A stretch of 64,000 nucleotides of DNA, from assembly GCA_950295325.1 (NCBI GenBank), contig OX485803.1:27094001-27158000 (forward strand). The letters are read 5' to 3'. The notes beneath the pieces were generated by a model. It was not told the origin of the DNA. It saw nothing but the letters and a program-made list of their open reading frames with translations, and ran no database searches. Positions within the stretch are counted from its first letter, which is position 1; the number at the start of each line of letters is the position of its first letter. Shown here piece after piece: positions 43,889-57,336 of this stretch. Source of the stretch: Polytrichum commune (lineage: Eukaryota > Streptophyta > Polytrichopsida > Polytrichales > Polytrichaceae). Made by a program: the position numbers and the translations under genes.

Positions 43889-44279
43889 GGGCCAGTTTAG
43901 GCTACAGTGAAGAAGTGCACTGGTCGGTCAAAATTTCCAACCCAAGACATGCTTATTTGAGGCAATGGTTGGTATGACAAAATGATGGGAAAACATTCAA
44001 AATATATTAAAAAAAACCTCGAGTTGAAATTCTCTAGAGGCCAAGTTTCTTGTCCAAGGGTTTAAGGTTGCCCAAGAAACTTCGCCTCCCATAGCAAAAA
44101 GTGTTGCCATGTTGGTAGCCATGTCATTTGTTTATCCATGCTTGAAGTTCTCCACTGGAAAAGTCTTGGTTGTATTGTAATCACAAGCAGGTGAAGAACC
44201 CCTTGCATAGTTGATATATTGCTCCATTCCCCTAAAATTCTTGACTGGTACACTTCTTCACCATAGTCTCAACTGGCCG
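43889..44279. mobile_element. MITE, GGGCC family (copy B), 391 bp
   Basis: Left end GGGCCAGTTTAGGCTACAGT; right end is the inverse of CGGCCAGTTGAGACTATGGT. The arms continue GAAGAAGTG on both sides. TAA flanks both ends (43886-43888 and 44280-44282). The interior follows copy A almost throughout (GGTCGGTCAAAAT, CCCAAGACATG, TTATTTGAGGCAA, GCCATGTCATTTG), so A and B are one subfamily. Confidence 0.86.
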
Positions 44280-44282
44280 TAA

Positions 44283-45110
44283 GTTAGTGCCTTCTCTTAA
44301 TGGCCTACATCCACGGGGAGGCTTGAATTTTTGCATGTAAACTAACTATTCTTTGGGAATGATGAAGGGATCGATCCATCTATACGATAAAGGCCATCTC
44401 CCAAGAGCATTCCACATGTAAGACACTAAATGGACTCCCAATTGCTTATATTTACATGAAATCTCTTCATGGCATGGCCTAACACAACACATCAAGTCAA
44501 TCATTCATGTAAGTTGAAGGTGAATACATCGGAACCCATTGTAACTTTGAGGTTTTTATTCTTCGCAATTTCAATCCCAAAAGTAGCATTAAAAACCCCA
44601 AATTAGTGTAGTGAGGTCAAGTTGGGCCAAATCGGGGTTGAATCCGCTACAAACTTCTAGGGGGTTATGTTTCTATGAGTGGCACTCGACATGATATGCA
44701 CATCATGCCCATCGTATGGATGGTAGCTTAATTTTCTTTTCTTTTCTCTTATTTTCTTGAGCACATGAATTTGTCATGGATGACTTACTTGGATGCATGA
44801 ACTTTTGGTGGATGGATGGATGGATGGATGGTGGCCCTAAGTCACATATAAGTTGTATTATTTTCCTCCACTTTCAAGCATCGTATGTACAAATGGCAAG
44901 TTCATGAATTGTGTATACACATACAACAATGGCTTGTAGCTTCACGATGTTCACATATACACATCCACTTTGAAGGGAGAAAAAAACACAATAAATCTAT
45001 TTGTTGTGTACGAATATTGATTACATGGAAATGGCATCAAAGAGCCCTAATTACTATGTCGGATCCCAGTTGGAATGAATTTGATCCTCAACTATGAGAG
45101 CCTTGTTTTT
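44283..45110. other. Spacer, no gene seen
   Basis: A GGAT run lies at 44812-44832. No coding signal. Confidence 0.55.
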
Positions 45111-45721
45111 TCCTAGAGTCCCTTCATCCATGACTGGTGAGGTTTATGTAGACACCACAAAGCTTCAAGCAACTTCCCTACACAAGAGTCACATTAGGTG
45201 TGCATTTATTGTTCTCTCGTTTCTTTTTTCACATCTTTTTGATGGAAATATACCAAAAATGTTGAATCAAACAATCGCGGAACAAGTTTACATGATATTG
45301 AGGAAGTCGCTTAAAACAAACAAACAACCTTTTTTACTTGTACTCGCATGCATCGAACAATGTTTGACATCTATGTACATGTTAAAAAACACCATGCAAT
45401 CGGCCTTGATACCCACTCTTCCCTCAATCAATTCACTCATAACTTGTCAACGCACACGCGTCATTTCATCCATGATTTCAACATCCTCAAACAACCTCTA
45501 AAGTGCTGAAACATGAAAGCGCACATAAACTTCTCTAAACCCACGTGCTCAAAACCTTTTTTATATTATCATACGAGTCTTACGAAACCGATTACCAGTC
45601 AAAAACACGCCCCAATCAACCTACACAAACAGTAATGTAATGTGCGGACATGTTATACCACCCAGGCTTGGTGGAGGTGGCGTCTACGTAAGTTCATCCA
45701 CCGTGGATGAAGGGACTCTAG
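45111..45721. repeat. Inverted-repeat pair, arms about 45 bp
   Basis: CCTAGAGTCCCTTCATCCA followed by GGTTTATGTAGACACCAC (45111-45158) recurs inverted as GTGGCGTCTACGTAAGTTC followed by GGATGAAGGGACTCTAG (45677-45721). The same arm motif occurs at 55809 and 56028. Which side of each arm is the element interior is not settled. Confidence 0.6.
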
Positions 45722-47300
45722 TAAAAGACAAGTCCATCCGTACAAGATTGAAGGCCGATTCATTTATGTATGCCTAGTAGAGCTTCGTATATACAAATGT
45801 TATATAATGCCCTTGCCATGTACCAAGTGAAGAGTTGGGTACACTTGTAAGATATAGTTTGTCTCATGAACCATGAGAATATACGTGTATTTTATATTCC
45901 CGCATTGATATGCCTGAGGAGGCTCACTTGGCCCGCTTGTCCTTTTGTTCTCCTTCCGGGCCTTCACGTTATGATCGTGAGAGCGCTCATTTATCATCCA
46001 TGTGTGTTGTGTGTGTAAGTTGGCTCCCAAAAACAAGAAGGGAAACGGTGGTGGGTCTCATAGACGAATAGACAAGGGAAAGGAAATAGTGCCTCCTTTT
46101 TCATTGCAATCAGCTAGCAACCCTACCAACCAACTCCAACAACCGGACCTCGAGGCAACCACCCAAATACACTACAAGCAAAGGCTCCCCTCCATACACT
46201 TTCCGCCCCTCTTGTGACGGAAATTGAACACTAGGCAATCGCCATGCATCGGTGAAAGGAAATATGCAAATCTACCACTCTGGTAGATTTCATCTAGTTT
46301 TTGTCGCACATGATCAATTTTCAGCGATGTAGGGATCGTCTAATATCTATATGTCTAGCTAGTATTTAAGTAAAACTAGACTAACTCCAAGTCCATAAAC
46401 ATAACATGTTGAATTCTACCATATGATCCTATGATAGGATTATACTGTAAGATCCTTTGATATGTTGATTATGATAGTATTATAGTAGTTGTTTCAATTG
46501 TATTCTCATTGTTTAACCTTTTCTTTATATAGGTTTAACATCTAGAATCATATATTTGGTTTTTAATGAACATATTTGATTAGCATAGCATTCATGTTAT
46601 CACTAAGAATTCACATATCTCCCATCAAGTTTAGGTGTGTCAAAATTGTATTGACAAACCGGTCCGTAGCTCAGTGAAGCAACCACAAGTCTAGATTTTC
46701 ATAATATGTCCATATATACTTGAATACGAGTTGGTCACATGTGAAGTTATTTCAGTTTGTTACTTTCCCCTCTCCCTCCATGATGTAATGAACCAAAATG
46801 CAGGCCTTACGCGAGGATTCTTCCTAATCTGTTACCTACAATTGAGTGGTATATGTTGGGAGTTGTGATTAAGAACGGACATGGTGAGTGATACTATAAC
46901 ATGTAACTTTGTGTTATTAGACATTTTGATTCCATATATGACATCATAGACCCCCCAAAAAAATTAGTCTAGCAAAGCCCGATCGAAATGATTGAGCCCT
47001 CGACTACCTAAGAAGGAATTTTGTTTGACTAAAGTGCCATATGTACATCCATGACGAATGAGTTTACCAAAAACTCCGTTTCCATGTTCTTCGTCGAATA
47101 TACCGACATGTAGGCAACGCCGCCAACTCCACACTTCATTGGTAATACGATATGTCCAATGTTTCCTAGATGTTGGAAGGAGCAACAAGTGTTGGAGTTG
47201 GACCTACCTCCATATATCTATCTAACTGCTTCCAAGAGAAGTACACACGGTCACTTGATTCCATGCATCCTATTTGAAATATTTCAATGTTAAAAGTGTG
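45722..47300. other. Spacer with a family R fragment
   Basis: GAGTGGTATATGTTGGGAG followed by AAGAACGGACATGG near 46840-46880 is a short R fragment. No gene seen. Confidence 0.5.
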
Positions 47301-47690
47301 ACGTGGTAGATGGGTCTTAGATGGTTGCTTTTTTCCATCTAGCCTACTTCTCATTGGTCATCGAAAACACGAACATTTAGTACAAGATGGTTAACAACTA
47401 TAATCCGAAGCCGCACCAACTTTCCTCATAATTTTTGGAGCTCGTATGAATATCTTGATCGTCGTCAAAGTGAAGATTTTTGTGCTTATTAAATGGTCAT
47501 ATAGGTACCCCCTCCCGACATCAATTATCGAGTCTATTGTAGAATAGTTGATAAAAATGTTGAGCACGTAATCTGATTTCTTCTAAACATTTTGTTTATC
47601 TTTGTGGTATTTGTTATTGGATTCACACTTGCTCACACATTACTCCAGTATAGGCGTTTGATTGAGAGAAGTAACCGAAGTAGACATGGC
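47301..47690 (-). repeat. Family R repeat, copy 8
   Basis: GGTAGATGGGTCTTAGATGG start, CTCATAATTTTTGGAGCTCG, AAATGGTCATATAGGTACCC and GAGCACGTAATCTG blocks, and an end near GTAACCGAAGTAGAC. Confidence 0.75.
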
Positions 47691-48089
47691 ATAAAACATA
47701 TTGATCACTAGTAACATATAAAGCATCTTCTATGGTAGCTCCAACAAATATATTGTGAATATAACATGAATAGAATTAGAATATGTATTTTGTATAAGTT
47801 GTAATGGGTTGTCCCCTGGGCTTGTCACACATTCTGCCTTGCCTACCTTCAAGAATAGCCTTTAAACCCCCTCGTACAATTCCATGTGGGATTCCATGTA
47901 GATTTTTTCATTCGCTAAAAATTTTATGGGTTGTAGTCCAAAATTGCCCTCATGTAAACCTAAAGTGGGGGCCTGCTCCACTCTCAACCGACGAGATTAT
48001 TAAGGTTTCTCAAGAGCCATTGCCTAATTACTTTCATGTAAACGTGCCCTCACACTAGGGTTCAAGACCAAAGAAACTAAAAAGATTTG
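47691..48089. other. Spacer, no gene seen
   Basis: No recognisable motif. The frame at 47804-48058 is unsupported. Confidence 0.5.
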
Positions 48090-48440
48090 AGCAATCCTAA
48101 CGATTGATAGCATAATTTTCAACTCAAGGAGATCAAGCATGATAAAATGAAGTGGCATTATTGTGGCATCGCTTTCCCAAGAAATCTCAACGATCCCTGC
48201 TCAAGAAAATATTCATGCTGGTTTGAGGAACCAATCTTCAAACTTGGGCCGATCTTGAGGTCAAAAATAAGGTCCGTTAAGAGGGTGTTTTGGACCTCAA
48301 GTTTCTTGCACCCCATATCTTATGTAACCTGACCCTAGGGGCAATGCCATAAAGAGAGACGACACTAGCCTCCAAGGTTGGCGTGAATGAGGGATGCTTC
48401 ATCTTGATCATGGCCATGAGCTCATACGTGAACCCAACAC
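48090..48440 (+). repeat. Interspersed repeat S, copy 1
   Basis: Contains ATGAAGTGGCATTATTGTGG, CTTCAAACTTGGGCC, GGTGTTTTGGACCTCAAGTT and ATCATGGCCATGAGCTCATA. The first three recur in the same order at 56260-56510, and the last near 54197-54225. Degenerate; its nature is unknown. Confidence 0.55.
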
Positions 48441-49049
48441 ATGTTCACCAAGCAAGACTATGGGATGAATGCTATTGCCTCATGTCCGAGGTGATCCCTG
48501 TTGGTAACAAATGACAAGGGCATTGTGGACCCATTTGAGAGGATACAAGTTTTTGATTGTAGATGTTGTGTATCTCAAGGGTTCTTGTTGTGAGGACATG
48601 GTGTCTTGACTCGTTGCAAGTTGTGTTAGCTTCGATTCTCGGGAGATACCTCCTTGATACCTAAATTTGGCCCCTTACACCTTTTGTAGGGATAACGAAA
48701 ACAAGAGACAAGAACGAACAAGGTTTGACCGGTGGTTAATGTTCTATGTGTTGAGCTCCGGTAGCATATTCTTTATTTATTTTGATTAGAAAATAAGAGC
48801 ACGATATAAAAAAGGAGATTGTCAATCGCATAGGTGGAGGAGGGGACAAAGGAGGTGACACAATATTGGGGGCAAAGGGGCAAGGCTTGCCAACTATCAC
48901 CAATTCCAATAGTTTCCTTAAATATGCATAGCCTCGAGTGAATCGATTGAGGGAAATGTCAATGAATAACTTTTTTGGGGGGGATATATGTGTGGTGTTG
49001 CCCTAAGCCAAAGTAGGTGGAGTTATTCACATATCTAAAAAATGTGGAC
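48441..49049. other. Spacer, no gene seen
   Basis: Nothing recognised. Confidence 0.55.
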
Positions 49050-49052
49050 TAA

Positions 49053-49552
49053 GGGTCACTTTACACTAGAGTGTGAGGGTCCTTGACCCGTGATATACAA
49101 ATTTTGTGATTGATTGGAGACAGTTCAAGTGCACTTTATACCATACCACAAAGGCACAAGGCATTTGAGTGAATGAAAAAACCTACATGACGTCTTACAT
49201 GACAACAAGTGGTTATCATTTCATGGTTTACCGGATATAGTGTTAGATTCACTAAAAAGAGGTGGGTCTAAAGCAAAACTAGGGGCATGGTAATCAATTA
49301 AACCATCATTGACTCTTAGAAATATTATACTTTTGAAGGCGGGGTCCCGGACTACCTACTGATGTGGATCGTTTATAAAAGATTGAATACTTTGCAATTC
49401 CTTAACATGGTCCACTCTCACTTTACACTGAATTCGAGGCCCCATCAATTGCATAATTGGATTTCTATTTCCCACAGTACAACCTTTGGATGATTTTCAA
49501 GGGCCCTTGGAATTTCGTGGTCGTGGCACTTGATCCGTGTGTAAAGTGGCCC
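49053..49552. mobile_element. MITE, GGGCC superfamily (copy G), 500 bp
   Basis: Ends GGGTCACTTTACACTAGAG and the inverse of GGGCCACTTTACACACGGAT. TAA flanks both sides (49050-49052 and 49553-49555). Its end sequence is closest to copies D and E. Non-coding. Confidence 0.83.
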
Positions 49553-49555
49553 TAA

Positions 49556-50147
49556 GTTTTTGAGATTGCCTAACTTATAGCTTATGGTAGCAGTTGGGTG
49601 TGCCGGAGAACCATGGATTGGGAGTTGTGTATGGTACTTTCTTGTACGTGAGCATGACACCGTTGAAAGCAAGTTGGATTCACCTACCTATTTCCTAACC
49701 CTAATGTCTATGACATTGAGCAATATTGAATCCCAATTTTATCGCTCAACCCTAGATGATACTTGACTAAGAGTTGTAACTTGGAACCACACTATTTCCG
49801 GTGGTTTGTGTGGAACACGCTAATTTCAATCCGGAAATTGCTATGGGTTCCGTGGCATGTAAAATGGGTATGCGACTTCTCAAAACTTGACCAACCACAT
49901 ATTGACTAATGTGAAAAGTCTCATTGAGTCTAATATAAAGAGCACTTGGGAAGGGCAACAAGGATCCATAAGGAAAACATGTCTTTCATGGTTAGTTTTC
50001 TCTAATTTGCCATGATTCTCAACTTGGAATCCAAAGTTAGGTTTTATAATCGGATTTACAAATGTGATATGAGATTTTAGCAACAATTTGTGGATTTGCT
50101 TTGAGCTTTCTTCTTGTTGTTATATTTTGTCAAAGTCAAAAGTGTCG
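49556..50147. other. Spacer, no gene seen
   Basis: Nothing recognised. Confidence 0.5.
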
Positions 50148-50345
50148 GAGACATAAAGCGACCAAATGGGACCTTCCATCCCAATCCCCCCAAGAATGAT
50201 GTTGACTATCGAGCTTATAATAAAATACAAATTATAAACACGTAGTCCAATCTCCTTTAAACTTGTGTCTATTTGGTATCCATTCTTAGCTCCACATCTA
50301 GCCACACACCACTCAATATATAAGTGTACGATTAAGTTGAGACAA
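50148..50345 (-). repeat. Family R repeat, copy 9 (partial)
   Basis: ATGATGTTGACTATCGAGCT, CACGTAGTCCAATCTCC and CCACACACCACTCAATATA blocks in R order; about half of the unit. Confidence 0.7.
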
Positions 50346-53300
50346 TAGATCAAATCAAAAGTAGACAAAAATTACTTTGCATGAACAGTAGATCAAGAGG
50401 TAGAAGCAAACAACCAATTGTTTTGGTCTGCCAATATTTTATGTGCTAATTTTTTGACACTTCTTCATTGTAACTTTCTCAACTCTCATGAAATAACCAA
50501 ATGACATTTCTTACCAACACACTGACATTAGTCAACAAGCTTAGGCACTTAGGTGGGCCATAATTGAGGAATCTCGTAGGTTGTCACTATATGCAACCAC
50601 AATGTTAGCTTGATGTGGATTCAATGGCACGGAAACTCATAAGCTTGCTAACTAATGTTATGACCATTGCAATACATTCATTTAAATTGGATCGTTTATC
50701 GCATTCTAAAAATGGGGTGAAAAACTAGCCTAAGGCTCAAGTTCGGTTTCACACCGAGGGAATATCCACATCCCAAGCCACAAATTTCAACATCAATTGA
50801 CCTTGTCCTCGGAGCCCACTTGTCAAGATTGAGTTGTTGAACTCATGAAACCATTTTACATCCACAAATAAACCGTCCATATTGGAATTTTCAATCTTAA
50901 ATGATTGAATTTTGCTAGACGGTCAAGTGTTTTTGTGATGTTTCGCAACAAGTTCCCTTTTCAAATGTAGTTAAGGGTTGTTTTACATGCGTGGCCAAGG
51001 TTGTGAGAAAAAAATAATTTGGGATCTCTCATGGTCATGGGTAGCTGTATGAAGACCATGACTAAGAGATATTCACATCACTTTTGAAAAGCCTTGTTCA
51101 TTAAGCATAATGTTAACAAATTTAGATCGAGATGTGGTTTTTTAATGAAAATGAAAATGAAACATGTGCTAAAAATAAGTTTCACTAAAAGCATGCATTT
51201 ATGAAAATATAACGTGGATAAATTTGTGTTTTTCTCATATGACATGATCATCTTGTTTTCCACTGAGACAACCTATTTGGGTTCTAATGCTGCAAAATTT
51301 AAGTGACCACCAAACATTGTCCATTTATGAACAAGTAGGATTTCATTTCATTTTCGCATCCATAGTCACTTTTATTTTTGGTGATGTTGTTTAAAGAAGA
51401 AAAAATAACGTCACTTGTTTCTTAATTTAATGAGCTATTTAAGAATGCATTGGTCAAGGTCATGGTCACTGGAGTAAACATGACCTAATTAGATTATTTA
51501 CTGCCCCCAAAATGGCTATCGTGAATTTTCATGATTGTCATCCTCTGCACCTCACCTCTCAAGAGGCGTTTTGATAGCTTGATCATTTTAGATTCATATG
51601 AGTGCTCACAACTTTCCACCAATCTATAATATTGCAATTTAGCAAATCACATATACTATTTCCTATCAAAACAACAAGATATGTGATTTCAATGGATTGT
51701 TATAAGTTTATGAGCCTCAAACCTTGTTTTTTTTTTGAGAAAATTGAGACAAGTGTATTTCAATGCCAAGTAACCATACAAAGTCATTGGGGACCCGACA
51801 AGGAGAGTGTGGCGAGCTCTATTGGGTGCATATAGTGAAACCACAACATACCACGACCCATACAAACTCTATACATGATTGACTAAGCCAATGTTAGGCA
51901 GTCTAATGCTCCATTGTTTATGAGCCTCAACACATTATGAGAAAACTTGAAGTTTATTTGTCCATTTCTAACTATATCAATACAATCCTTTGTGGTGTCT
52001 TTGAGGTTCTCTTTTGTGATATATCTTAAGAAACCCTTTCAAATGCTTCTTATAATTCATCTTCGATAATGCTTTGCCCATTTAGTTGGAAGGGTTCTCA
52101 AAGTAATTTATCATTTGAAAACCACATAATGAATTATCCATAATAGACATGGTCATCTCCTCCACTACGTTGAGTAGTCCCAGTGTTATGGGTTACCATT
52201 TGAAGTTGCATGTTGCCATAACTTTTGTTTTATCAAGAATATCATTTCTTACCAAGTAAAATATTTAATATTTGCCGGGGGGTGCACCCTTCAATGCATG
52301 AGAAACCATACTTGAGTGCACATGAAGGGCTTTTAAAGTGACATCAATGTACATAATATATTACTAGTCTATGCATAGTGTGAGATGTAGAAATTTACGT
52401 ACATTGGAGGGCTTAATGTGCTAAGGTTAAATTGTAATAATTTGGTAGGACTTAACAACCTTAATTTTATCTATCTATCTATACAAAAAAGAAAACGGGA
52501 TGGAGAGTTTTGAGCATAATAGACATGGAACATGTTCAAAGAGGAAGACCATTAGATTTAGGGCTAGAGGGGGACGATGATCTTGACTGTTGTGAAGGCG
52601 AACTACATGTGACCGCAAATACTTTGTGCTTCTATGATATGCATATGGCAACAATCTCTTTCATGGGCCAGATAACTCTTGTAATTCTTCCACTACCCTC
52701 TTTTCTATTGATCGTTTTCTTTTGCGTTTGCGTATTTCCACCTATATAACCTCGCTTCAAAATGTATGTATATTACTATGTTTCAACCCCTAAATGTTTT
52801 ATACGGGTGTGTTTGAAAGGGGGCAGTGAATGCATATGTTTCTAGGATGTTATAAAAGTGCACCCCTGCCATGCCCATTGACATGTATACCACTTATTTG
52901 TCTCACAAGAGTGGGAAATGACAATCTCGTTAGAAAACAAGTATATCTCCGAGTGGTAACCTGCATTGATGGGACTATTTGGTGAACTTTTTGGAGTTTT
53001 ATTAACTAATGAAAGGAAAATGATAGTTTGGCGTACTATTACATCACATTAACCATATTTATAGCAATGTTTTGTGAGACTGGCAATATTCCATGTAATA
53101 TTCCCGGATATTCCCCACATTCAGACTACATCTCCTCTACATTTTGAATTTTGTTGAGTCTCTTTATCCAAAGTATGAAGTTTGCCTTTCGTTAGTCATG
53201 CAAACGAACCTAGAATAACTTGGATGTTAGATAATGCTCATAACCAATATTTTGAAACGTGATGATGCGCATTCATAACATACTTTGATTGCCACATGTG

Positions 53301-55808
53301 GAAAGGTCGATGAATAAATATCAAATGCCGGCTTGGACCATTCCTTATGTTGGTTGAGAGCCACTTTATTTCCATGTGGTTTCTACATTCTTGCATTAAT
53401 GTCCCTTCACGAGCAGTTCTCAACCTAATATTGCCCCAAAAAAAAAAAAAAAAAAAAAAAAACACTTTGAAAAATATAAGAATCACTTTTTTTCCTCAAA
53501 AATGTATTTGTTAAAATGTCGGTCTTGTAAAAAAATAGTTATGTAAATTGTTGTAGTCATGAAATAAATAACTTCCATCAAACGTTACTAGGTAGAGCGG
53601 TAATAGAGATCAAGGAGAGCGGACTCTATGGTATTGATAGCTATGACCGTGTTCTTGCACCAAAGGCATTCAAATGTAAAAGATAAATGATGTCGGTGGA
53701 GAACAATCACAATTGCTATTTGCATTGAATCCAAATGAAAACAAATTTTGACAAGTATATACCTTTCACCCCAAATCTTTTACACCGACAAACCAAAAAT
53801 CAATACACATCACTTCTAGCACTTCAAATTGCAGCATTCCATCAATGTCTTTCAAATGCAATATTGCAATTCAAGTCTCTTGTTTTTGTACTCCGTGAAT
53901 GATGAATCCAATCTAGTAGGTGGTTATACATGTGTTCAATTTCATTACTTGTTGACAATATAAACATAGCGAGGATTACTAGGTTTTGTCTTCTAATGCT
54001 ATATATCTCTTTCAAAGACCAACACATGTTTAATACAAAGACTGCATGAATTGAACGTCAATATTTTATCTCACAATATTAAAATTGTGTCTTATACTTT
54101 GAATGGACCATAAAATTGGGTTGTGGGAACATGACCTCAAAGGTGATTTGGTATAACAAATGTGCTTTCGACTAATCTTGAGAGAGAGAGTTTCACCTTG
54201 ATCATAGCCGCAAGCTCATATGTGAAACCGTAGTGGGTTTATTGAGCATGACCTGATATTTTAGATACATTGGTACTCAAGTTGCTTATGACAAAACCAT
54301 TATGATCTCCAATTAAAGATGGAAGAATGTGGCAGTGACGTTTTGGAGAGTTGGTACACTATCTATTACTCTACAAAGTCCCCATCCATTTATTCTTATT
54401 TGCGTTACAATGTCTTTTTAGTCACTAGATAGTTGTACCTCGACATCATGTGAAGTCCATAATTTGATCATAAATTCGATGTCACGAATGAATGATAATG
54501 CCAATGCATAGCGTGTTGTGAAATCTAGAGCCTTTATTGTGAACCTTCTCAAAAAGATATGAACTTCATACTTAATGGGTTTAACACAAAAGAGCGTCAC
54601 AAGTGCAAAAGAAAATGTAATGGGTACAATGTTGTTTCAATATCGTAAGCATGATAATGGCGAACATATTGTCAAAGATTTATTTGGTGGTGAACCAATG
54701 TACAAACTATTGTTTCACTTGTTATGTATTGTTTAACAGAAGTCAGTTGCACTAGATGTAAATATTGTTTTAATGTATTGATGATAACAAGTCAATGCTC
54801 TTTTTGATATATATTTCATTATTTTTGCTACAAGGACCATTGTTGTATCACGTGATTTAGTTCAAAAGTGAATAATTTATAGTAATATTCATACTTGAGG
54901 ATTAATGTAAGATGTTCTTTTTCTTTTTCTTTTCTTTTCTTCAATATGTGTAAGAAGGTTCCCAATTTGACTACCAACATTTGACTCCTAGGTGATTGTC
55001 TTACATCGGTGGAGCAATATGCAAATCTATCATTGTGAAAATTTTACATTTATTTCAGTGTCATAGGACAATTTCTTAGTGACGCAAGTCAATTTACCAA
55101 GACTTGTATGCTTGCAGTGTTTGTGAAATAACATCATGGTTGTGCAGTTGAGTTACAAAGGGAATTTCCATATAGTATTTAACAAGGTTCAAGGTTGAAA
55201 CCCAACTAGTTTTGTGAGACATCTACTAATGAAAGTAGGCAAAATTCTCCAAAGCCATAACCAATGTCTAGTGACATAGTGTTCTTATGGGGGGGATGTT
55301 ATAGGGCAATTTCAATGACCACACTTCTTAAAATTCATTGAAATGCAAAGCATACAATGGCCATACAATAGACTAAAAAAAAGAAAATGTTGGACCAACA
55401 TACATGTGAATGCATGGGTACCGATAACAATATCAAAGATTCTAATGCCGGCATACTAGTCAAAAATTGATATTGGATGGGTATCTCAAGTCGAGAGATT
55501 TCTTACATACACAATTTGTTAATATCATTCCAAACCATATTGATACTAGGGTGATTAAACTTAAATATGAAGGTTCTTGCGTGATGTATGTACATACATA
55601 AAGGATACAAAAAAAAAAAAGCTTCAAATATCCATACCCTATTGGTATTAAAAAAAAGTGAAATTCTCATAACAAATACTTGAATGGTATTTATAAAAAA
55701 AAAAACCAACAACACCATTCAAAATTTGGAAAGAAAAATCATTGATTGTATATATACATACATACAAATGTTCAAGAGTGTGCAAACCAAAGACGGCTTG
55801 GGATTTAT
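50346..55808. other. Long unassigned AT-rich stretch
   Basis: No gene, tRNA or clear TIR element recognised. A 25-nt poly(A) run lies at 53438-53462, and shorter A runs lie near 55608-55620 and 55697-55706. A piece of repeat S lies at about 54190-54260. Confidence 0.55.
53438..53462. repeat. Poly(A) tract, 25 nt
   Basis: Uninterrupted A run. It could be the tail of an old retroposed copy, but no body or target duplication was recognised. Confidence 0.9.
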
Positions 55809-56028
55809 GGTGTCTATGTAAACTCATCCCTCGTGGACAAAATGACTCCAGTATTAAAAAATCCCCCTCAAAATTGAAAGCCGATTCATTTCAAATTCAC
55901 TCCTCTGCACTAAGTCACGGTCTACGACTCTGTTTCCATAGTCAAATCGTCAAGACATAACGATTTACAAGTTATCATGTAGTTCACTCCATTTTCACCT
56001 TCACCAATGGATGAGTTTACATAGATAC
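55809..56028. repeat. Inverted-repeat element, 21-bp arms
   Basis: GGTGTCTATGTAAACTCATCC at the left recurs inverted, with one change, as GGATGAGTTTACATAGATACC (56008-56028). About 180 bp lie between. The sequence after the left arm (TTGAAAGCCGATTCATTT) matches that after the arm at 45677, so these are related copies. Confidence 0.6.
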
Positions 56029-56259
56029 CACGAATGCCTAGCCCCAAAAGACACCATGAAAGCAAACAAGGAAACGAATGCACGAACCGAACATCCAACC
56101 TTGGTGATGTAAGACTTGATGATTATAAAGCGGAAACCAACAACGTATGTCATGATGATCGGAAAAGCCAACGTGAAACACGACTTGGGTGAGAACCTTC
56201 TTCGTCACTAAGAAGGGGGTTTACGCTAGTTCCGAGACCACCGAAGCATTAAAAAACCA

Positions 56260-56510
56260 AACGATCCTATTGGTTGAAATCAACAATATGGATCCAAGCA
56301 GTTGACACTAGAGTTCGGGTCTTGAGGTATGAAAATTTGAAGTGGCACCAATGTGGTATGAATTTATGCAAAATCTCATTGGCCTCCACTTAACAAAACA
56401 CTCTCGATTGGAGAAAACATTCTTCGAGCTTGGGTCTAACCTTGACTTATAAAGAAATCTAGTCAATTAAGGGGTGTTTTGGACCCCAAGTTTCTTGGAT
56501 ATGGATTTTA
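56260..56510 (+). repeat. Interspersed repeat S, copy 2
   Basis: GAAGTGGCACCAATGTGG, CTTCGAGCTTGGGTC and GGTGTTTTGGACCCCAAG match the copy at 48090 in order and spacing. Confidence 0.55.
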
Positions 56511-56599
56511 ATCTACCACCCACCCTAAGATTATCGTCACCTTTCAGTGAAGGGATGTGAAGGTAAATTATACTAGCAACGCACATGCTGCACACATAG

Positions 56600-56620
56600 C
56601 AACAACAACAACAACAACAA
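56600..56620. repeat. CAA microsatellite
   Basis: Seven CAA units. Confidence 0.95.
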
Positions 56621-56999
56621 TGAATCACCTTGTTGTGCAACAAACAGGGCTAGCTGCCGGTGTGTTTAAAACCTTTGCTTGCTTTCAACATATTCGTGGT
56701 CGGGCTCGTTCCCAAACTACTAGCGGAATGTGAGGGGGTTTGGACATTTGTCTTGCGCTTCTTTACAAACTTTGCCACATGGAAGCAAAACATGGGAAGG
56801 TGGTTGTGAAAGATGGATGAAAATTGGTCGTCATGAAAACCCAACACTCCTCTTGGACGCAAACGTGACCATCCACGTGGCAATGTGTAGTTCATAATAT
56901 GGATGATCCAATGTCTACAAATTTTGTTCACTTTGGTTTCTACCATGCAAGACATTCTTCTTCTTCTTCTCCCCAATGTGAAGGCCCCGCATAAGCTTA

Positions 57000-57336
57000 G
57001 AGCCACTGCACACACGAGCCAAGGGCCATGACCATGTAGTTGTGACGACCCTTGATTTTCATGCAAAGGCTATGTCACTGACATGGTATGCCATAGTTTG
57101 CTTCAAGCCTACCTCTTGGAGACAAACCCAACGCAAATTTCTCACAGACCATGAAACATTATCTATAATAAGCAATGTAGAAATGCATGTAGAGTATTCA
57201 TCCATGATAATTTCTTCGAGCCCTTGGACCTTCGCCTTCTAGTGTGAAGAAAACTTGGACGGTCTCCGGCTTTTCGACCAATGAATAATCTCAAAATGCA
57301 ATGGTCACGGGCCTTCAGTCTTGTGTGTGAACCTTG
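57000..57336. mobile_element. Degenerate MITE of the GGGCC superfamily (copy F)
   Basis: The left arm GAGCCACTGCACACACGAGCC resembles the ends of copy D, and TTA lies just outside (56997-56999). The right arm is worn: GTCTTGTGTGTGAACC, preceded by GGTCACGGGCC, mirrors GGGCCATGACC of the left arm. An extra H-like end motif (GACCTTCGCC then TAGTGTGAAG) lies inside near 57240. The right boundary is approximate. Confidence 0.45.

Noticed and set aside
46655-46690. GGTCCGTAGCTCAGTG as the start of a tRNA
   Set aside because: It resembles a tRNA 5' end, but the following sequence has no anticodon arm or T-loop (GGTTCGA) at the right distance.
53438-53462. Poly(A) run as proof of a processed pseudogene
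   Set aside because: No gene-like body and no flanking target duplication could be recognised on either side.
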